DNA of 64,000 nt from Gracilaria gracilis (taxonomy: Eukaryota > Rhodophyta > Florideophyceae > Gracilariales > Gracilariaceae), in the NCBI GenBank assembly GCA_030374805.1, contig JARGSG010000070.1:186001-250000 (forward strand). The letters run 5' to 3'. A model generated the notes under the pieces. The model ran no database searches. It saw only the letters and a list, made by a program, of their open reading frames with translations, and was not told where the DNA came from. The position numbers and the translations under genes were made by a program. This document shows, piece after piece, positions 1-11,498 of the stretch. Position 1 is the first letter of the stretch. Each line of letters opens with the position of its first letter.

Positions 1-3000
1 CATGCTGAAGATTTGTAGGCTTTCCAGGTTTTGGGGAATGGTACGTTTTGCTGCATCCTTTGCACAGCGCGATGGGCTGCAAACAAACGCTAGCATCCGG
101 ATCACAACTGTACCACCAACCAAGACCCCGATTTCCACTTCCACCATGCCAGCAACCACCCTGAACACCATTGACTAGACAATATTCGTTCGGTGTACAT
201 ATGGGGCGGACATGCTTGAGGTACTGGTGGGGGTGTGAGTTTCCGCAAGCCCACTCGACGACGTCATGCCCGAGGGTGTAAGAGTGGGCTATAACCCCGA
301 CCGCGACCAGCACAAGTACTCTACCCCCTTCGATTCCCTTTTCATCCCGAAAACGCTTGCACGCCTACTGATGTTGGGCATGTTTACTGGTTGCGCTGTG
401 GGTTTGATAAGCCAATAACGAAATCAGGCGAATTGTGGGTATCTCTCCGTAACGTTTCCATTCGTTTCGAAGCAGTAGAACGCCAAGATCCAAGTGCGAT
501 GCTGGAAGGTAATCGTAACGACTCTCATTTCTTTGTACAGCCATCACTATTTTCCATTGGTGCGATCAACCACGCTTGTGCCAGTTCAAGCAGTTTCAAC
601 AGCAGCAGCCCATCGCGAGCACCTCTTCTGCTATACCGTCGAGGCCTATAACTAGGCGTGTTGGGGAGCCACAATCACTGCCTCGTCGCCATCATCGCTT
701 ACGCCTCTGGTGCGGGAGTATATGCCCACCGCTATTCGCGTGGAGGGTTTGGATCGGGATGATAACAGTTCCTGAAACGAATGCTATCCTCGATGACCTG
801 TATCTTCAAACCGAAACATCCTTGGCGCCACTGAAGTTCTATCCTGAACAAGATAGCTACAGTTACGAGGCCTCATCACCAATTACATCATCGATTACCT
901 TGTGCATGGCTTTCGCTTGCGCCTGTTATCTGGGATTGAGGTTCTCTTGCAATCGAAGGAAGAAGTACTGTCTTTCAGGAGAGGACTTGTGGAGCAATTG
1001 AATTCGTACACGTCTAAGCCCTCTATTGCGCGTAGAGCCAACCTCATTGTCAACAGTGTATCCCATTATGTGCTGGACGTCCACGCCCGCAGTTTCGATT
1101 TCAGCACTACCATCATTATCTTCAGCACATAACTCCGAATTTTCAACGGAACAACAGCGCTTATACCTTGAGATTCTACTTTTCTCGAAGTAGCAGGAGT
1201 GCTTCACTATCTACACACAACTTCTGCTTCTGCTGCTTTATCATTTCCATCATCATGCCGTTCTTCTTTTTCTTTTTTCTTCTTGGACTTTATTTCTTTT
1301 TTGCTGTGTTGAAGGAGAATTATTTCGGGAGAAAGTTCTTCAAGAAAGTCAAGAACATTTGTGGCAATTGGCGAGTCATATCTCTAGGCGAAAAATTACA
1401 TCGCTCTACCGGTGCCGTCAATACTAAGAGGCTCCCGATGGCTGGAATCGTGGCTTTAACGCCAAGGTGTGCCAATTGGGTTGTGGACATGGTCACCAAT
1501 CGGGAGTAGTACTTTTGATGTACTAGCATGTCCACTGTTCGTTTTCAATCATGACAGTGGGTTAAGAGTCCACGAGATATGTCCCGTACAAGGATATTTC
1601 GTTAGGCTAGCCCGCTTGTACCCAGCAACAGGGATCTGTACCTCGGCGGACTCGAAACGCCGAAACGCACAGATCCACCTCTGCCCCTTTTGTGACAAAA
1701 TGCAATGTCCCTGCACACCACTTCCCTTCAAGCTCCACCACGACCTTGATTGGGTTTTCGGGTCTGTGCTCATCACTGAAATTAGTGATGGAAACATCGC
1801 ACCATACTTCAATTTGTACAGGAAGTATTTTCGCCCGCAGCTCTTCTGCGGCAGCGTGCTGTAACGCTGGCACATTTTTGCGGCAGCGTGCTGAGACGAA
1901 GAAAACGTTGCTTAGATACTGTGCATCGCTTTCATGGGGTGCTTTTGGAGGATGTGAAACTATCACTTTCCTCTCAAGCCTCTTTGCCACCCGTTTCATG
2001 GTGGACTTCTTCTTTTCCTGTTGGCCCCTAGAATATGTCTGGGGGCCCTTCTTCTCTGTCGTCAAAACCTCACCACATAGCTCCTTGGAGAGAGCCTTTA
2101 CTGAAATGTTCGAGACATCCTTGAACTGCATCTGCAGCTCAGGGACGAGCGAACGAATGGTTCGGACGACCTCTTTTTCCAGTTGTCTTCATAGAGTGTA
2201 AGACAAAGTGAAGCGATGGGCAAAGCGCAGGGCGAGTATGGCGTTCAAGGATAGAACTGTGATGGTGGCTAGCAGCGGTTCGACGGCTACATCAGTGATG
2301 TGCACACAAAGAGTTGTACAAGAGATATCGAAGTTCGTGGTGCTCAGAACCTGAGTACACGTGATTCTATGAAGGAGCTTCCACGCAGATTGTGGAGCAG
2401 GGAGAGGAGGGAGACGCAGAGAGCTTCAACCAGACGCCCACCGGGCCTCTCTACTGACTCGGCCTTACCAGGCCCCTATAAAGGGCCGGTTGCGTGGCAA
2501 TCTAGACCGTGGTACACTACGCGTGCTATGTACTATGCTAGTGCTACTCCTGTAGCATATGCGCCGTATCTTGAAGTAGATACACTCTGCATTGTAGGTT
2601 CCCCTTTAGCAAACCAGCCAGTAGGGCATCCACCACGACACAAATGACCATTTGAAGCTATCGCCATCTCCACACTTCTCTTCCTTCGATTCCGCCTCCG
2701 GCCCTACTGGGGGTTATCTGGACGGCTATCCGTTTCAAAACACCCACTGAGCGTTGAACCAAAAAATCCAAAATCCTTCCGCACCCACCAATTTGGCCTT
2801 CGAAGCAAATTGTTAACCAAAATCCTTGGGAAACCACTTTACCGTAAAAAAAAGTGTCCGAACAATTATTAGAGCAAATTATCGGTGTCCTTTCATGACA
2901 TCCGAAGACTAGTCCAACTTTTTTACGCTTCAAGAAGTCTCGTAGATACTCTGATTCGGTTTGATTCCGGATTCCCATTATTTTGTTCCGCTTTTATTTG

Positions 3001-4864
3001 TTCCAAACAACTAGCCCAACTGTGTATTTCCAGGTTCTTCCTGTCTAATTTTCCAGTTTCTTGAAGCAAACAACAAAGAGTTGTATTTCTTAGTGAACTT
3101 CATCGTATATGAACTAAATCAGGGTAAAAATTAATGTGCAAAGCTATTTTAGAAAAAATAACTTTCTAACAACTTAGTTTCTGTAAAATATAATATGTAA
3201 AATACACATCGGATACTCGTGTACTTCGGTGTAGAGATGAATCCTTGTCCGAATTATTTCAGTTTTCTTTACTTTATTTTGCTTTTACCCCGTTTAGATC
3301 CAATACGTTCTATATTTCTGTTGATTCCATCCGTCGCAAATTTTGAATAAAGGCCGGATTTTTGTTTGTTTGAGAAGCACCAAAAAAGGTGGCTTTATAT
3401 TTGTTCTTATTTGGTACAAGATAGCTATGAGACCAATACCAATTGCTTTCGTACTTATGGAGTGTGTATTCTGTCCGAAATTGTCCGGTTTTAGAAGAGA
3501 AGAAGGGCCTTTCTGGATAATATACGTCCTGTTAAACCGCTAGTGCCCACAAGGGAAGAACAACCACCGTACGAAGTTTCAGGCTGTTCAGCGGTGTTTT
3601 TTGTGGTTCACAGTATTGGTTGCCGACCATCACGTGAACAGCATTTGGTTGCTGCGAGCGAGAACAATGGCAACAGGATAGCATGACAACACGTTCCGCA
3701 GGCTCAATAGGAGCTGTGGCACGTGTTTTGCTGCTATGCCGTCGCCATTGTACGTCCAGGATGCTCGGAGTACTTGCCGGGGAACCCATTCCTGTCTCGC
3801 GATATTTTAGGGCCTTTCTACATATGGACATGGACAAAATTCAAAATGGCCATTGTCCACGATTTTGGGGTCGCTTTTGAGCGAGGACCCGGAAGAGACC
3901 TGTCTAAAACGCATGTCCATGTCCATACGTAGAAAGGGCCTAAGGCCCAGAGTAATTTCCCTTACCCTTGGTATTGAGAGCGTGATTTCCAGGAGTATTT
4001 GACAGGTCGCCCTTGGGCCGCATTGCGTTACTCCAGAGCCAAGGACCGGGGTAATCGCGGTTTCAGCAAGTAGTTGGATCACAGTAACATTTGCAAACGT
4101 TCAAAGTTGAGAAAACGCGCACCAGTCGAGTTGTAGCACACTAGACTCGACTCCCGCGTCGCATAGTTGCTCACTTTTACCTGGTATTATGCATGGACAG
4201 AGAAAATACCACGCGGGCAACACGGGCTTCGATATGTAAGTTTGTCGCGAGAGACTGGGGCATGCACTGCAAACCAGTTTGTGCTGTAACTTAAGTATAT
4301 ATATATCTCGTTTCTTCATCGAACGCTCCACGTGGAGCTGTTCCCGACCGCGATACTTTCCAACACCAGCCCGTTGTTGGCGAGATACCATTCAGTTTCT
4401 TGTGCCGTACGTCTATATGTGTACATGTGTACATCATTGCTGCTCTTCTCGGTCAAGTGGGCCTTACTACAAGGGTAACTCTACCTCCGCTCACCATCAA
4501 TGTCGCGGAACCAGAAGGAACAGTTCTCTCACTGCACTGCAGTGGTCTGGCAAGCTTGCGACCACCTTATCAGCGTACAGGTAGCATTCACCCGTGTACC
4601 AGATCTTGGTCAAATGTAAGACAATGTGAGTTTGAGCCTTGAAACGACGCTATTCATAGACAAATGCAGGAACCTAGCACAACAACAACAAAACCAGTCG
4701 TAACCCAATGCTTTAATTTGCGCCCTCAACGTGGACCTGTTCTTTGAGCATTATGTCTTCAAGAGGAGGCACGTGGAATCCTGTCAACAGGTCACCCTCG
4801 CCAGGAACAACATTTATGGAATACAAAACCAACCGGCTTCGAAGAATTTCTTGCTTCTACTCCC
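1..4864. other. gene-poor region, nothing recognised
   Basis: No open frame here resembles a known protein. The longer frames (up to about 175 codons) overlap one another on opposite strands and show no domain motif. The stretch 2900-3500 is AT-rich. A short direct repeat (TGCGGCAGCGTGCTG) occurs near 1847 and again near 1879. A MITE-like element is listed separately at 3810-3940. Untranslated regions of unseen genes or decayed transposons could lie here. Confidence 0.5.
3810..3940. mobile_element. MITE-like element with 27-bp terminal inverted repeats
   Basis: The left end (3810-3836, starting GGGCCTTTCTAC) and the reverse complement of the right end (3914-3940) match at 25 of 27 positions. 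The element is 131 bp long and is flanked on both sides by the dinucleotide TA (3808-3809 and 3941-3942), consistent with a TA target duplication. It has no coding capacity. Size, inverted ends and target duplication fit a non-autonomous DNA transposon. TA targets are typical of Tc1/mariner-type elements, whereas a GGGCC terminus is also seen in Harbinger-type MITEs (which duplicate three bases), so the superfamily is open. Confidence 0.7.
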
Positions 4865-7102
4865 ATGTGCCCGTCAGGAAGAACTCCGCAGGTTTCACAT
4901 ACCCTTGAGGTTCCCCACTCTCGTCTCTCGTCTGTGCAACTCACACCCAATATTCAACAACTGAAATCTTCACCGATCGTCGCAACATCCAGAATGGACG
5001 CCAACAGAGCAACTCCAAGTCGAAGTTTGTTATCTTTGACTGATGTGCTGGTGAAGATCATGAACTTTCTTAATTTCCTGTTCACCCCGCGTGAAATATT
5101 GACATTTCGATGGGCAAATACCAGAAGAGATATCTCCAATTTCGTGGGCGAGTTTTCCATCGCACAGTTTACGAAAATCTACAAACGCGTTACTTGCAAG
5201 TACAAGTATCATCCTCAACAACGATATGAAAACTCGATTAGGAAGTTTGACTTGACCGAAGCTCTGAGCACCCAAATGAAGCAAACGGGAAACACCGCTT
5301 TCTACAAATCCTTACACGGACAAACGGTTATCCCCAATATGACTGACTATGATGTTGATCTCACTAGAATCAGCGACCTGAGCACTGTCTCCACATCTGC
5401 GGATTACCTCTATCGCGAAGTCTCTACCCGCAAAGACAAAGAAGCGGCATACGCTGCGCGGAAAAGCTACGCGAGAGGTTTCAGCCGCGTGGTGGATCCC
5501 ATGAGTTATGAAGACTGGCAGGAGCTTCGAACAGAGCTACAGGATGGGAGACATCTTGGTGCAGGGGTGGAGGACTTACCTGGAGATAACGTGATCTTGG
5601 TTGCCCTATCTTACAAGGGAAAGAGCGTGAAGGTCACGCGTCGGATGAATTTGCTTAAAGAGGATGGAACTCCAGAAGAAGGCGAAGGGTTGTCGGTTCA
5701 GTTCGATATCCAAATGACTTCCGACATCGTAGACGATTTTCGCTGGAGTCAGCTAGTCAGATCCTGCATGGCGATTGCAACACAAAGAAGCACAAACAAG
5801 ATGCGTATATGGATCGATCGACTTATGACGATGGGTGTGAGCAAGGAAGAACGAACTCAAATCCGCAAAATAGTAGACTGGGAGGAGTATGGTCTGTTTG
5901 CGTATGCAGTGTGTCCAGTGGTTCGGGTGTACGACAAGCGGGAACTTCTGTACGGCACTGACTTCTGGAGGAAACTGGAGACCGTGCTTGGCGTTGCCGG
6001 AAAGGGAATCGTGGTGGATGATTATATGCTTCGCAAGTACGACAACACTATCTACTATGGACCTTCTATGTATAAGAGGATTGGCAATGGTATTTCGAGC
6101 ATTGGAGGCACTGGAATGTATTTAAGATCTGTAACGCTCGCTCTTGCTACCGCGGTATTGACTGATGGTGTAACGGTGTCTGCTGCTAATGAGGATATAC
6201 GTACACTTCGGGCGGCGAGCGGTTGGAAAGCATGGGCGCTTCGAACCATAGCTGAAGGAGCATACAGCCGAAGTCACACATCCATGTTAAGGAGAGAAGA
6301 ACCGTTCGTAGTGTCGTACCGTGAGTTCATGACGATTGCTTTCTGGGAGTCGATGGTGTCACGTTGTTCGATGCTGACTGGAAACAGTTATCTGGACATG
6401 TCATACCAGCAATCGATGTCCTGGAGCAAGAGATCAAGCTGGGATGGAATCTTGGAGTGGGTTGGAATGTTTCGAGCGAGTTGTGAGATTGAAGATCGTG
6501 AAGATATCATGAGTTTTTTGAAGCAGAACGTGAAGCTAAGTACATGGACATCGACAACCGGGCACGTTGCGTCAATTCTGACAATGAGAAGCGCAGACCA
6601 GCAACACAAGAGGTGCATCGTTGCTGAATTGGCTCGTTTCTCAACAGTAAGACAAGGGCATGTTGTTGCTGTAGCTGAAGCGACCGGGTTGTGGGGTGGG
6701 AGTATCCTTTCTCCATATTACCGTTTCCAACCGGACCCTGATAGAGACCAGAGGGCAGAAGTTGTACACACTATTCAAGATCATGGGGTCATCCTGTTTA
6801 CATACAGGTATATGAAAGTTACGACTTTGTTTAGACAAGCGGTGCTAATATGCGCATATCTTGCTGTGACAATTCTTTTCTTCTCTCTGGCTAAACTTTT
6901 CTCTTTGTTTTCTGTTGTTGGTGTTGGTCTTCTGGTTGGGGGTGTTTTGCGACTTTTGAAACTGAACTGGCCGTGGCGTGATAAATGTGATGTGGGAGAG
7001 GCCGTTTTCGATAATCTGCTACTGCATTCTCTGTACAATTCAGGGATCAAAAGGCAATACAGACGTCTGAAGGGCACGTTTGGGGAGATAGGCTGGAATT
7101 AG
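4865..7102 (+). CDS. unrecognised 745-residue protein with C-terminal membrane segment
   Basis: This is a single long frame starting at an ATG; a second ATG in frame at 4994 (MDANRATPSR) could be the true start, giving 702 residues. No family is recognised. Residues 50-100 are hydrophobic-helical (LTDVLVKIMNFLNFLF) and loosely resemble an F-box, but the match is weak. The middle is a mixed, soluble-looking domain rich in Trp, Tyr and Arg. Residues about 656-702 form a long hydrophobic stretch compatible with two closely spaced membrane helices, followed by a basic tail of about 40 residues. No upstream intron is needed. Codon use is ordinary for the window. It stands alone, with more than 2 kb of empty DNA on each side. 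It could be a lineage-specific expanded family. Confidence 0.8.
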   Translation: MCPSGRTPQVSHTLEVPHSRLSSVQLTPNIQQLKSSPIVATSRMDANRATPSRSLLSLTDVLVKIMNFLNFLFTPREILTFRWANTRRDISNFVGEFSIAQFTKIYKRVTCKYKYHPQQRYENSIRKFDLTEALSTQMKQTGNTAFYKSLHGQTVIPNMTDYDVDLTRISDLSTVSTSADYLYREVSTRKDKEAAYAARKSYARGFSRVVDPMSYEDWQELRTELQDGRHLGAGVEDLPGDNVILVALSYKGKSVKVTRRMNLLKEDGTPEEGEGLSVQFDIQMTSDIVDDFRWSQLVRSCMAIATQRSTNKMRIWIDRLMTMGVSKEERTQIRKIVDWEEYGLFAYAVCPVVRVYDKRELLYGTDFWRKLETVLGVAGKGIVVDDYMLRKYDNTIYYGPSMYKRIGNGISSIGGTGMYLRSVTLALATAVLTDGVTVSAANEDIRTLRAASGWKAWALRTIAEGAYSRSHTSMLRREEPFVVSYREFMTIAFWESMVSRCSMLTGNSYLDMSYQQSMSWSKRSSWDGILEWVGMFRASCEIEDREDIMSFLKQNVKLSTWTSTTGHVASILTMRSADQQHKRCIVAELARFSTVRQGHVVAVAEATGLWGGSILSPYYRFQPDPDRDQRAEVVHTIQDHGVILFTYRYMKVTTLFRQAVLICAYLAVTILFFSLAKLFSLFSVVGVGLLVGGVLRLLKLNWPWRDKCDVGEAVFDNLLLHSLYNSGIKRQYRRLKGTFGEIGWN

Positions 7103-8820
7103 GGCACAGCACAAACATGTCGCAGCGTATCACAGAAGGAACTATGATTAAAGCGAAAGTTCTGGTTGGAGAGCACGTTGAACCAGCAGGAGAGGAAGCC
7201 GCGTGCGATAGTGCTCACATCTGATAGAGCACGAGCGGCGCCTTTTGCGATTGTAGTAGGCTTAGGGCTGTTTTGAGTTGTACTGCACGACTCTTACATT
7301 ACGACCGAACCGTTCATGGATGCTTCAAGCAAGCGTTTGTTCACGCGCAACGGAGAAAGACGGCAAGCTACATGCAAGATGTGGCTCAATGAGCATGCAG
7401 CACCTCTACGTGGTGAATCAGCACCACACCACATTTGCTTTCCGTTGCAACGTCAAGACGACAGTCGCCCAGTGCTGCACATGCGTTTTGAGTGCTGCAA
7501 CCCAAGAGCCGTGAGCAGCGGAGAGCTAAGCCCAAGGCGCGGCCCACGTGGAAAGCGTGATGAAGGTGCGTTCATTTTGATTGGAAAGTTGACTGTGGCA
7601 AATACAAAAGCAGCTCGCCGCTGGCTTAGGGCACGAAACATTTTCTTTTTTGTGTGCGTGCCATACGCGTGTCGCTCTTCACCACAGGGACCTTCTCATT
7701 ACCTAGAGTAACTGTCCTACATATTAATGTTAACTTATTTTCTTAAACTCCCCTTTCGCGTTGTTGAGGCTCTCTAGAAGGCCCAGAATTGCTCCAATTC
7801 AAACCAAAATGGTGTCTATGCAAAGCTCTTGGTCTTCTCTACTTATGACGTAAAGTTCATCCTGGTTGAGGAAGAACTTCGAGTGCAAGACCGATTCCTG
7901 TGCACCTCGCCGTACGGTGCCATGAACGGCATTGAATATAAATCGTCACTCGTGTCAAGCGCGCGTCAGCAGCTTATAAATTTATTGAAAACCCCACTTT
8001 GTTCTGAGCGCAGCAACATTTGAGAATCGAGAGGATTATGCTTCTAACTTCTGTCATTCTTGGGTGTTAAATCTCTTTCAAATTTCATTCTTGACGTAGG
8101 ACACGAAAAATACCTAAGTAAAATTCTCAACGAAATCTATTGAGTACGTCGGATGTAGCAAGACTTATGCGCGAAGCTTTGCGCCTTGAAGCGGTTCAGA
8201 TGACAAAAATCGTTGTTGAGAGTACCTTTTTGGAGTATACGATTAATATGTTTTGGGGCGTTTTATATGATGGACAGTTAGATACCTTGTTCCCTTTCCT
8301 TTCTTCTTCCTCGCTCCTTTGACTGGAGAGAGCGGTAAATAGCACATATGCCAAGGTTGCTATTATACTGACGATAACTGGCAAGGGACAAAATATTATG
8401 AATTTAGTAATTATATGTAGTGAATTATTGTACCTTGCTGGTGAGCTGAAGAGAAGCAAATGGTCTTGTGTTCGGGTTTCATCAGTAGATGCACATCTTC
8501 AACATGTTTCTGGGCCTTGGCGATATGTATAGTACCGAGTTGAAGTAGATCTGAACGTCTCTATCTCCTTTTGGCCTTCCCTTAAAGAGCAACATTGGAG
8601 GGGGGGAGGGGTACTTCCAAACCAATAGGGAGAGGGGTTTATGATCAAGTGAGAAATTTGGTTAAAAATGACAAAAAGTATGCTGTTCAAATAGAGGTAT
8701 CTACCTAGATATCGCTATTTTTTTGCATTTTGTCAGACGTTATTTACCTATTAATAATTCTTGATAGAGTATTCAACAATTAGCTTACAAAATGTTTGGA
8801 TTATTCAAATTCAAAAATTT
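7103..8820. other. intergenic, no gene recognised
   Basis: No convincing gene. A 131-codon frame at 7316-7711 has no recognisable motif. From 8030 the sequence becomes AT-rich. The octamer GTATCTAC occurs at 8697-8704, immediately followed by a second TAGATA. Confidence 0.5.
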
Positions 8821-8889
8821 GCTATTTACAGTACCTCTCTCTCCAGTGAGAGCCAGTCAGACCTTCATCATCACCTTCCGTGTTACACT

Positions 8890-9090
8890 TCGTGCACCAC
8901 AGATCATTGAGAGACAACTTGACGTCATCCAAGTGCGACGCACGAGTGAAGCAGTCGGCTTGCATTCTGTCGGTTGTGCTCTCATTGTAGTATAGATCTT
9001 TCAATATGATTTCATCTACGACCATGTCCTTCGCTACAGAATCCCAAGAGAGAGAAGGCACTTCCCAGAACAGGCAGTGTAGCGTTGCCC
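8890..9090 (-). repeat. copy A of a duplicated unclassified segment
   Basis: This segment resembles 13430-13660 in two blocks (around 8890-8942 and 8997-9072), with roughly 75-80 percent DNA similarity by eye. On the minus strand both copies encode the peptide WEVPSLSWDS followed by D-M-V, and further on a related stretch (HLDDVKLSLNDLW here, PLDEVKVCLDDRW in the other copy). Conservation is therefore visible at protein level. Here the frame is open from about 9292 to 8822 (156 codons including a non-homologous upstream part). It may be a degraded gene family member or part of an unknown mobile element. Confidence 0.5.
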
Positions 9091-9817
9091 GGTCGCACCT
9101 TCCTCGCCGGAAAGAGCGAAGAATCGATGAACATCGCTGACACATTGGTGTATTCAAACCACCTATCTGACCTTGATCTAACAACAAACAACCCAGTGAT
9201 TCTTGTTGTACTGAACACCTCGATACCAGTAACTGGACAAGTTGTTGATCTTGAAATAGGAACAGGTTTACATCTGCAAGAGCATGGTTCATAAGGAGCT
9301 TTCATGCAACATGAATGCCAGGTTTATGGCCTGTGTAAGTGAGAACTTTTTCCTCTGGCTAATAATAACTTAGTACTTGTCCTGAACATGGAGAGGAGAA
9401 GGTGTCTGGGGAGCAGGAGAAACTGCCGAATACTACGTTGTCAGTGACAGGGGCTTATTTGGACTACGAATTTGGCACTCGTGGAAGTCACTAGTAACTA
9501 CTTTTTCAAAAAGCGGTAGTCAAACCTGTTCAGAACTAATCAAAAATTAGGTTCCTGACTAAAACTGTCCTCGTAGTCGGTCAAACTTTAGTTTTGTCAA
9601 AATAGGTACCGTTACGTGTAGTCGCAAATGTCACCCATATCTCTGCCCAAGCTGTGGCTTGTTGTGGCTTGTTGACTGCTTGGGAATGATGGGGTGCCAG
9701 CATGTTTAACTGCGGCGGTTATGTTTGACTTCGAATCAAAGAAAACTGTGCACCACTACGGACTTTGCGCGCTCTCCACACAGCGGTTGTTACCAAGAGT
9801 AGGAACCAAGAACAAAG

Positions 9818-10810
9818 ATGGGGCTCTTTCATGTGATCTGTCTGCTATTTCACCTAGCCTCCGTGGCTCTGGCACTGAGCTCATGCCCCCCCGGATCAAT
9901 CTTGTCCAACGACGGCAGCTGCCAGCCATGTGAACCAGGAACATATGAATACAACGGGTATTGTGACAGGTGCTCAGAAAGAACGTTTCAGCCACTTTCA
10001 GGGCAGACTGAATGCCTCTTGTGCGCTCCAGGCTCATGGACTGCAGTCAATGGTACAGAGTGTATATCATGCCCAGAAGGACACGCATTGATATATGGGA
10101 ACAATACATGCGGTACTTGTCCTCCTGGCGAAACGAGAATGGGCTGTTGTGGCGGCTGCCAGAAGTGTGGAATAGGAATGTACAAGGCTGAGGAAGGGCT
10201 GACACCGTGTCTTCCATGTAGGGAGGGTTCATACTCAATTCAAGGGTCTATAAAATGCACGACTTGCCCGGAAAACCAAGCGCTCCTGAAAGATGGGAGC
10301 TGTGCCACCTGTGCGGCTGGACAGCATTACGGTGATATCGAATTGGAATGCATGGATTGCGACCCAGGCTATTACACAGACGTTCCGAACGTGATGCTGT
10401 CTTGCTACAACTGTGGTGGCAACTCATTCTCAGGCAGACGCGCCACCAGCTGCGTGGAGTGCCCAAGGGGCGAAGTGTACATGAGCAACGCCAACAGTTG
10501 CGGACATTGTGCGCCTGGAATGGCGTATAATTCGGATACATTGGTGTGCTACGAATGCAGACCGAACCATTTCATTTTCCAGTTGCATTGTCGGCCTTGC
10601 TGGCGAGGAAGCTTTGCACGTGCAGGCGCGTCTACGTGCTTTTTGTGCGCGCCGGGAACTGTGTACCTTGCAGACGTTGACGAGTGTGGAAAGTGTGCAG
10701 ACGACGAGTTGTACCTACATTATGAAGCACGTTGTATGCCTAGCTCGCGGTCGCAGATCCCGGAGTGGAGTGAAGAACCGATGATCACTGCTGGCGCATT
10801 CGTCCACTAA
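9818..10810 (+). CDS. secreted cysteine-rich (ephrin-receptor/TNFR-like repeat) protein, copy 1
   Basis: A 330-residue protein. The start ATG is followed by a clear signal peptide (MGLFHVICLLFHLASVALAL) ending just before the first Cys. The rest is a series of short Cys modules of the GCC2/GCC3 or ephrin-receptor-like type: C-x-P-G, then G-x-C-x-x-C, then G-x-Y, and C-x-x-C pairs spaced 12-16 residues, about 40 cysteines in all. There is no C-terminal membrane helix, so it should be secreted or wall-associated. It ends with an acidic tail (WSEEP). A paralogue follows in tandem about 1.7 kb downstream. Function is unknown. Such modules usually serve extracellular binding; ligand and partner cannot be read from sequence. 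Confidence 0.85.
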   Translation: MGLFHVICLLFHLASVALALSSCPPGSILSNDGSCQPCEPGTYEYNGYCDRCSERTFQPLSGQTECLLCAPGSWTAVNGTECISCPEGHALIYGNNTCGTCPPGETRMGCCGGCQKCGIGMYKAEEGLTPCLPCREGSYSIQGSIKCTTCPENQALLKDGSCATCAAGQHYGDIELECMDCDPGYYTDVPNVMLSCYNCGGNSFSGRRATSCVECPRGEVYMSNANSCGHCAPGMAYNSDTLVCYECRPNHFIFQLHCRPCWRGSFARAGASTCFLCAPGTVYLADVDECGKCADDELYLHYEARCMPSSRSQIPEWSEEPMITAGAFVH

Positions 10811-11498
10811 CCTAACATTGTTAGTTTGTTGGTACATACTAAACACCTCGATACTAGTTCCAGCAATTGTATGGAACGGCGGAGAGGCACCACTTGCCGT
10901 CATGAAGATTCACTCCACTTTCAGTTTTCAAGCCCAACACTCTGTACAGGTCAGTCGTTTCAATTATAATATTCAAACGTTCCAGGTTCACTTGAAGGGG
11001 TCGAGCAGTTTGGCAGTCACCTTAAAGTTGCATTGAAGTTTGCTTGAAACTATGTCGCCTAAAAAGTATCCAAAACCGTAGCTCATACAGCTTCTTTTGC
11101 TGCCACTGAAGTTGTGTATGGTTCCTGGAGTTGACAGGCATTTTGAACTTGGAAAGATGGGTCTATGAGCAGAACAATTCCAAGGAGGACTGCAATGAAA
11201 GGAAAGTGCATGCACACAGAATTAGACTATTGACTGAGACCGATTGATATTAGAATACGACCAGGGGGTGCTGGTTCGTGAGATGCTTCAAAACATATGC
11301 AAAAACACATGTGCTACAACAAGGTTTTGACGTTGTCATTTGTGTTGGCTACTCGAGCTGTGCGTTTTTCGGGTATGCTGAACAAAGGGGAACAGGAATG
11401 TTCAACTGTGATGGTTGTGGATGTGTACAAATAAAAGGCACATTTGTGCATTGCTAAGGCAGTTGCTTGCTATGGCCGCAGCAATTGTTAACATCAAC
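10811..11498. other. intergenic between the tandem cysteine-rich genes
   Basis: Holds the 3' region of copy 1 and the promoter of copy 2. No other gene seen. It shows no obvious similarity to the sequence upstream of copy 1, so the duplication appears to cover mainly the coding part. Confidence 0.5.
11429..11438 (+). promoter_or_regulatory. possible TATA element of cysteine-rich copy 2
   Basis: The A/T stretch AAATAAAAGG lies 61-70 bases upstream of the chosen ATG at 11499, a spacing suitable for a TATA-like element with a short leader. It is the only such stretch nearby, but the match to TATAAA is imperfect. Confidence 0.3.

Noticed and set aside
1607-2201. Minus-strand 174-codon and plus-strand 169-codon frames occupying the same DNA
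   Set aside because: Neither matches a family; the minus frame is basic and somewhat protein-like but cannot be supported as a gene.
7316-7711. 131-codon plus-strand frame
   Set aside because: No recognisable domain and no supporting context.
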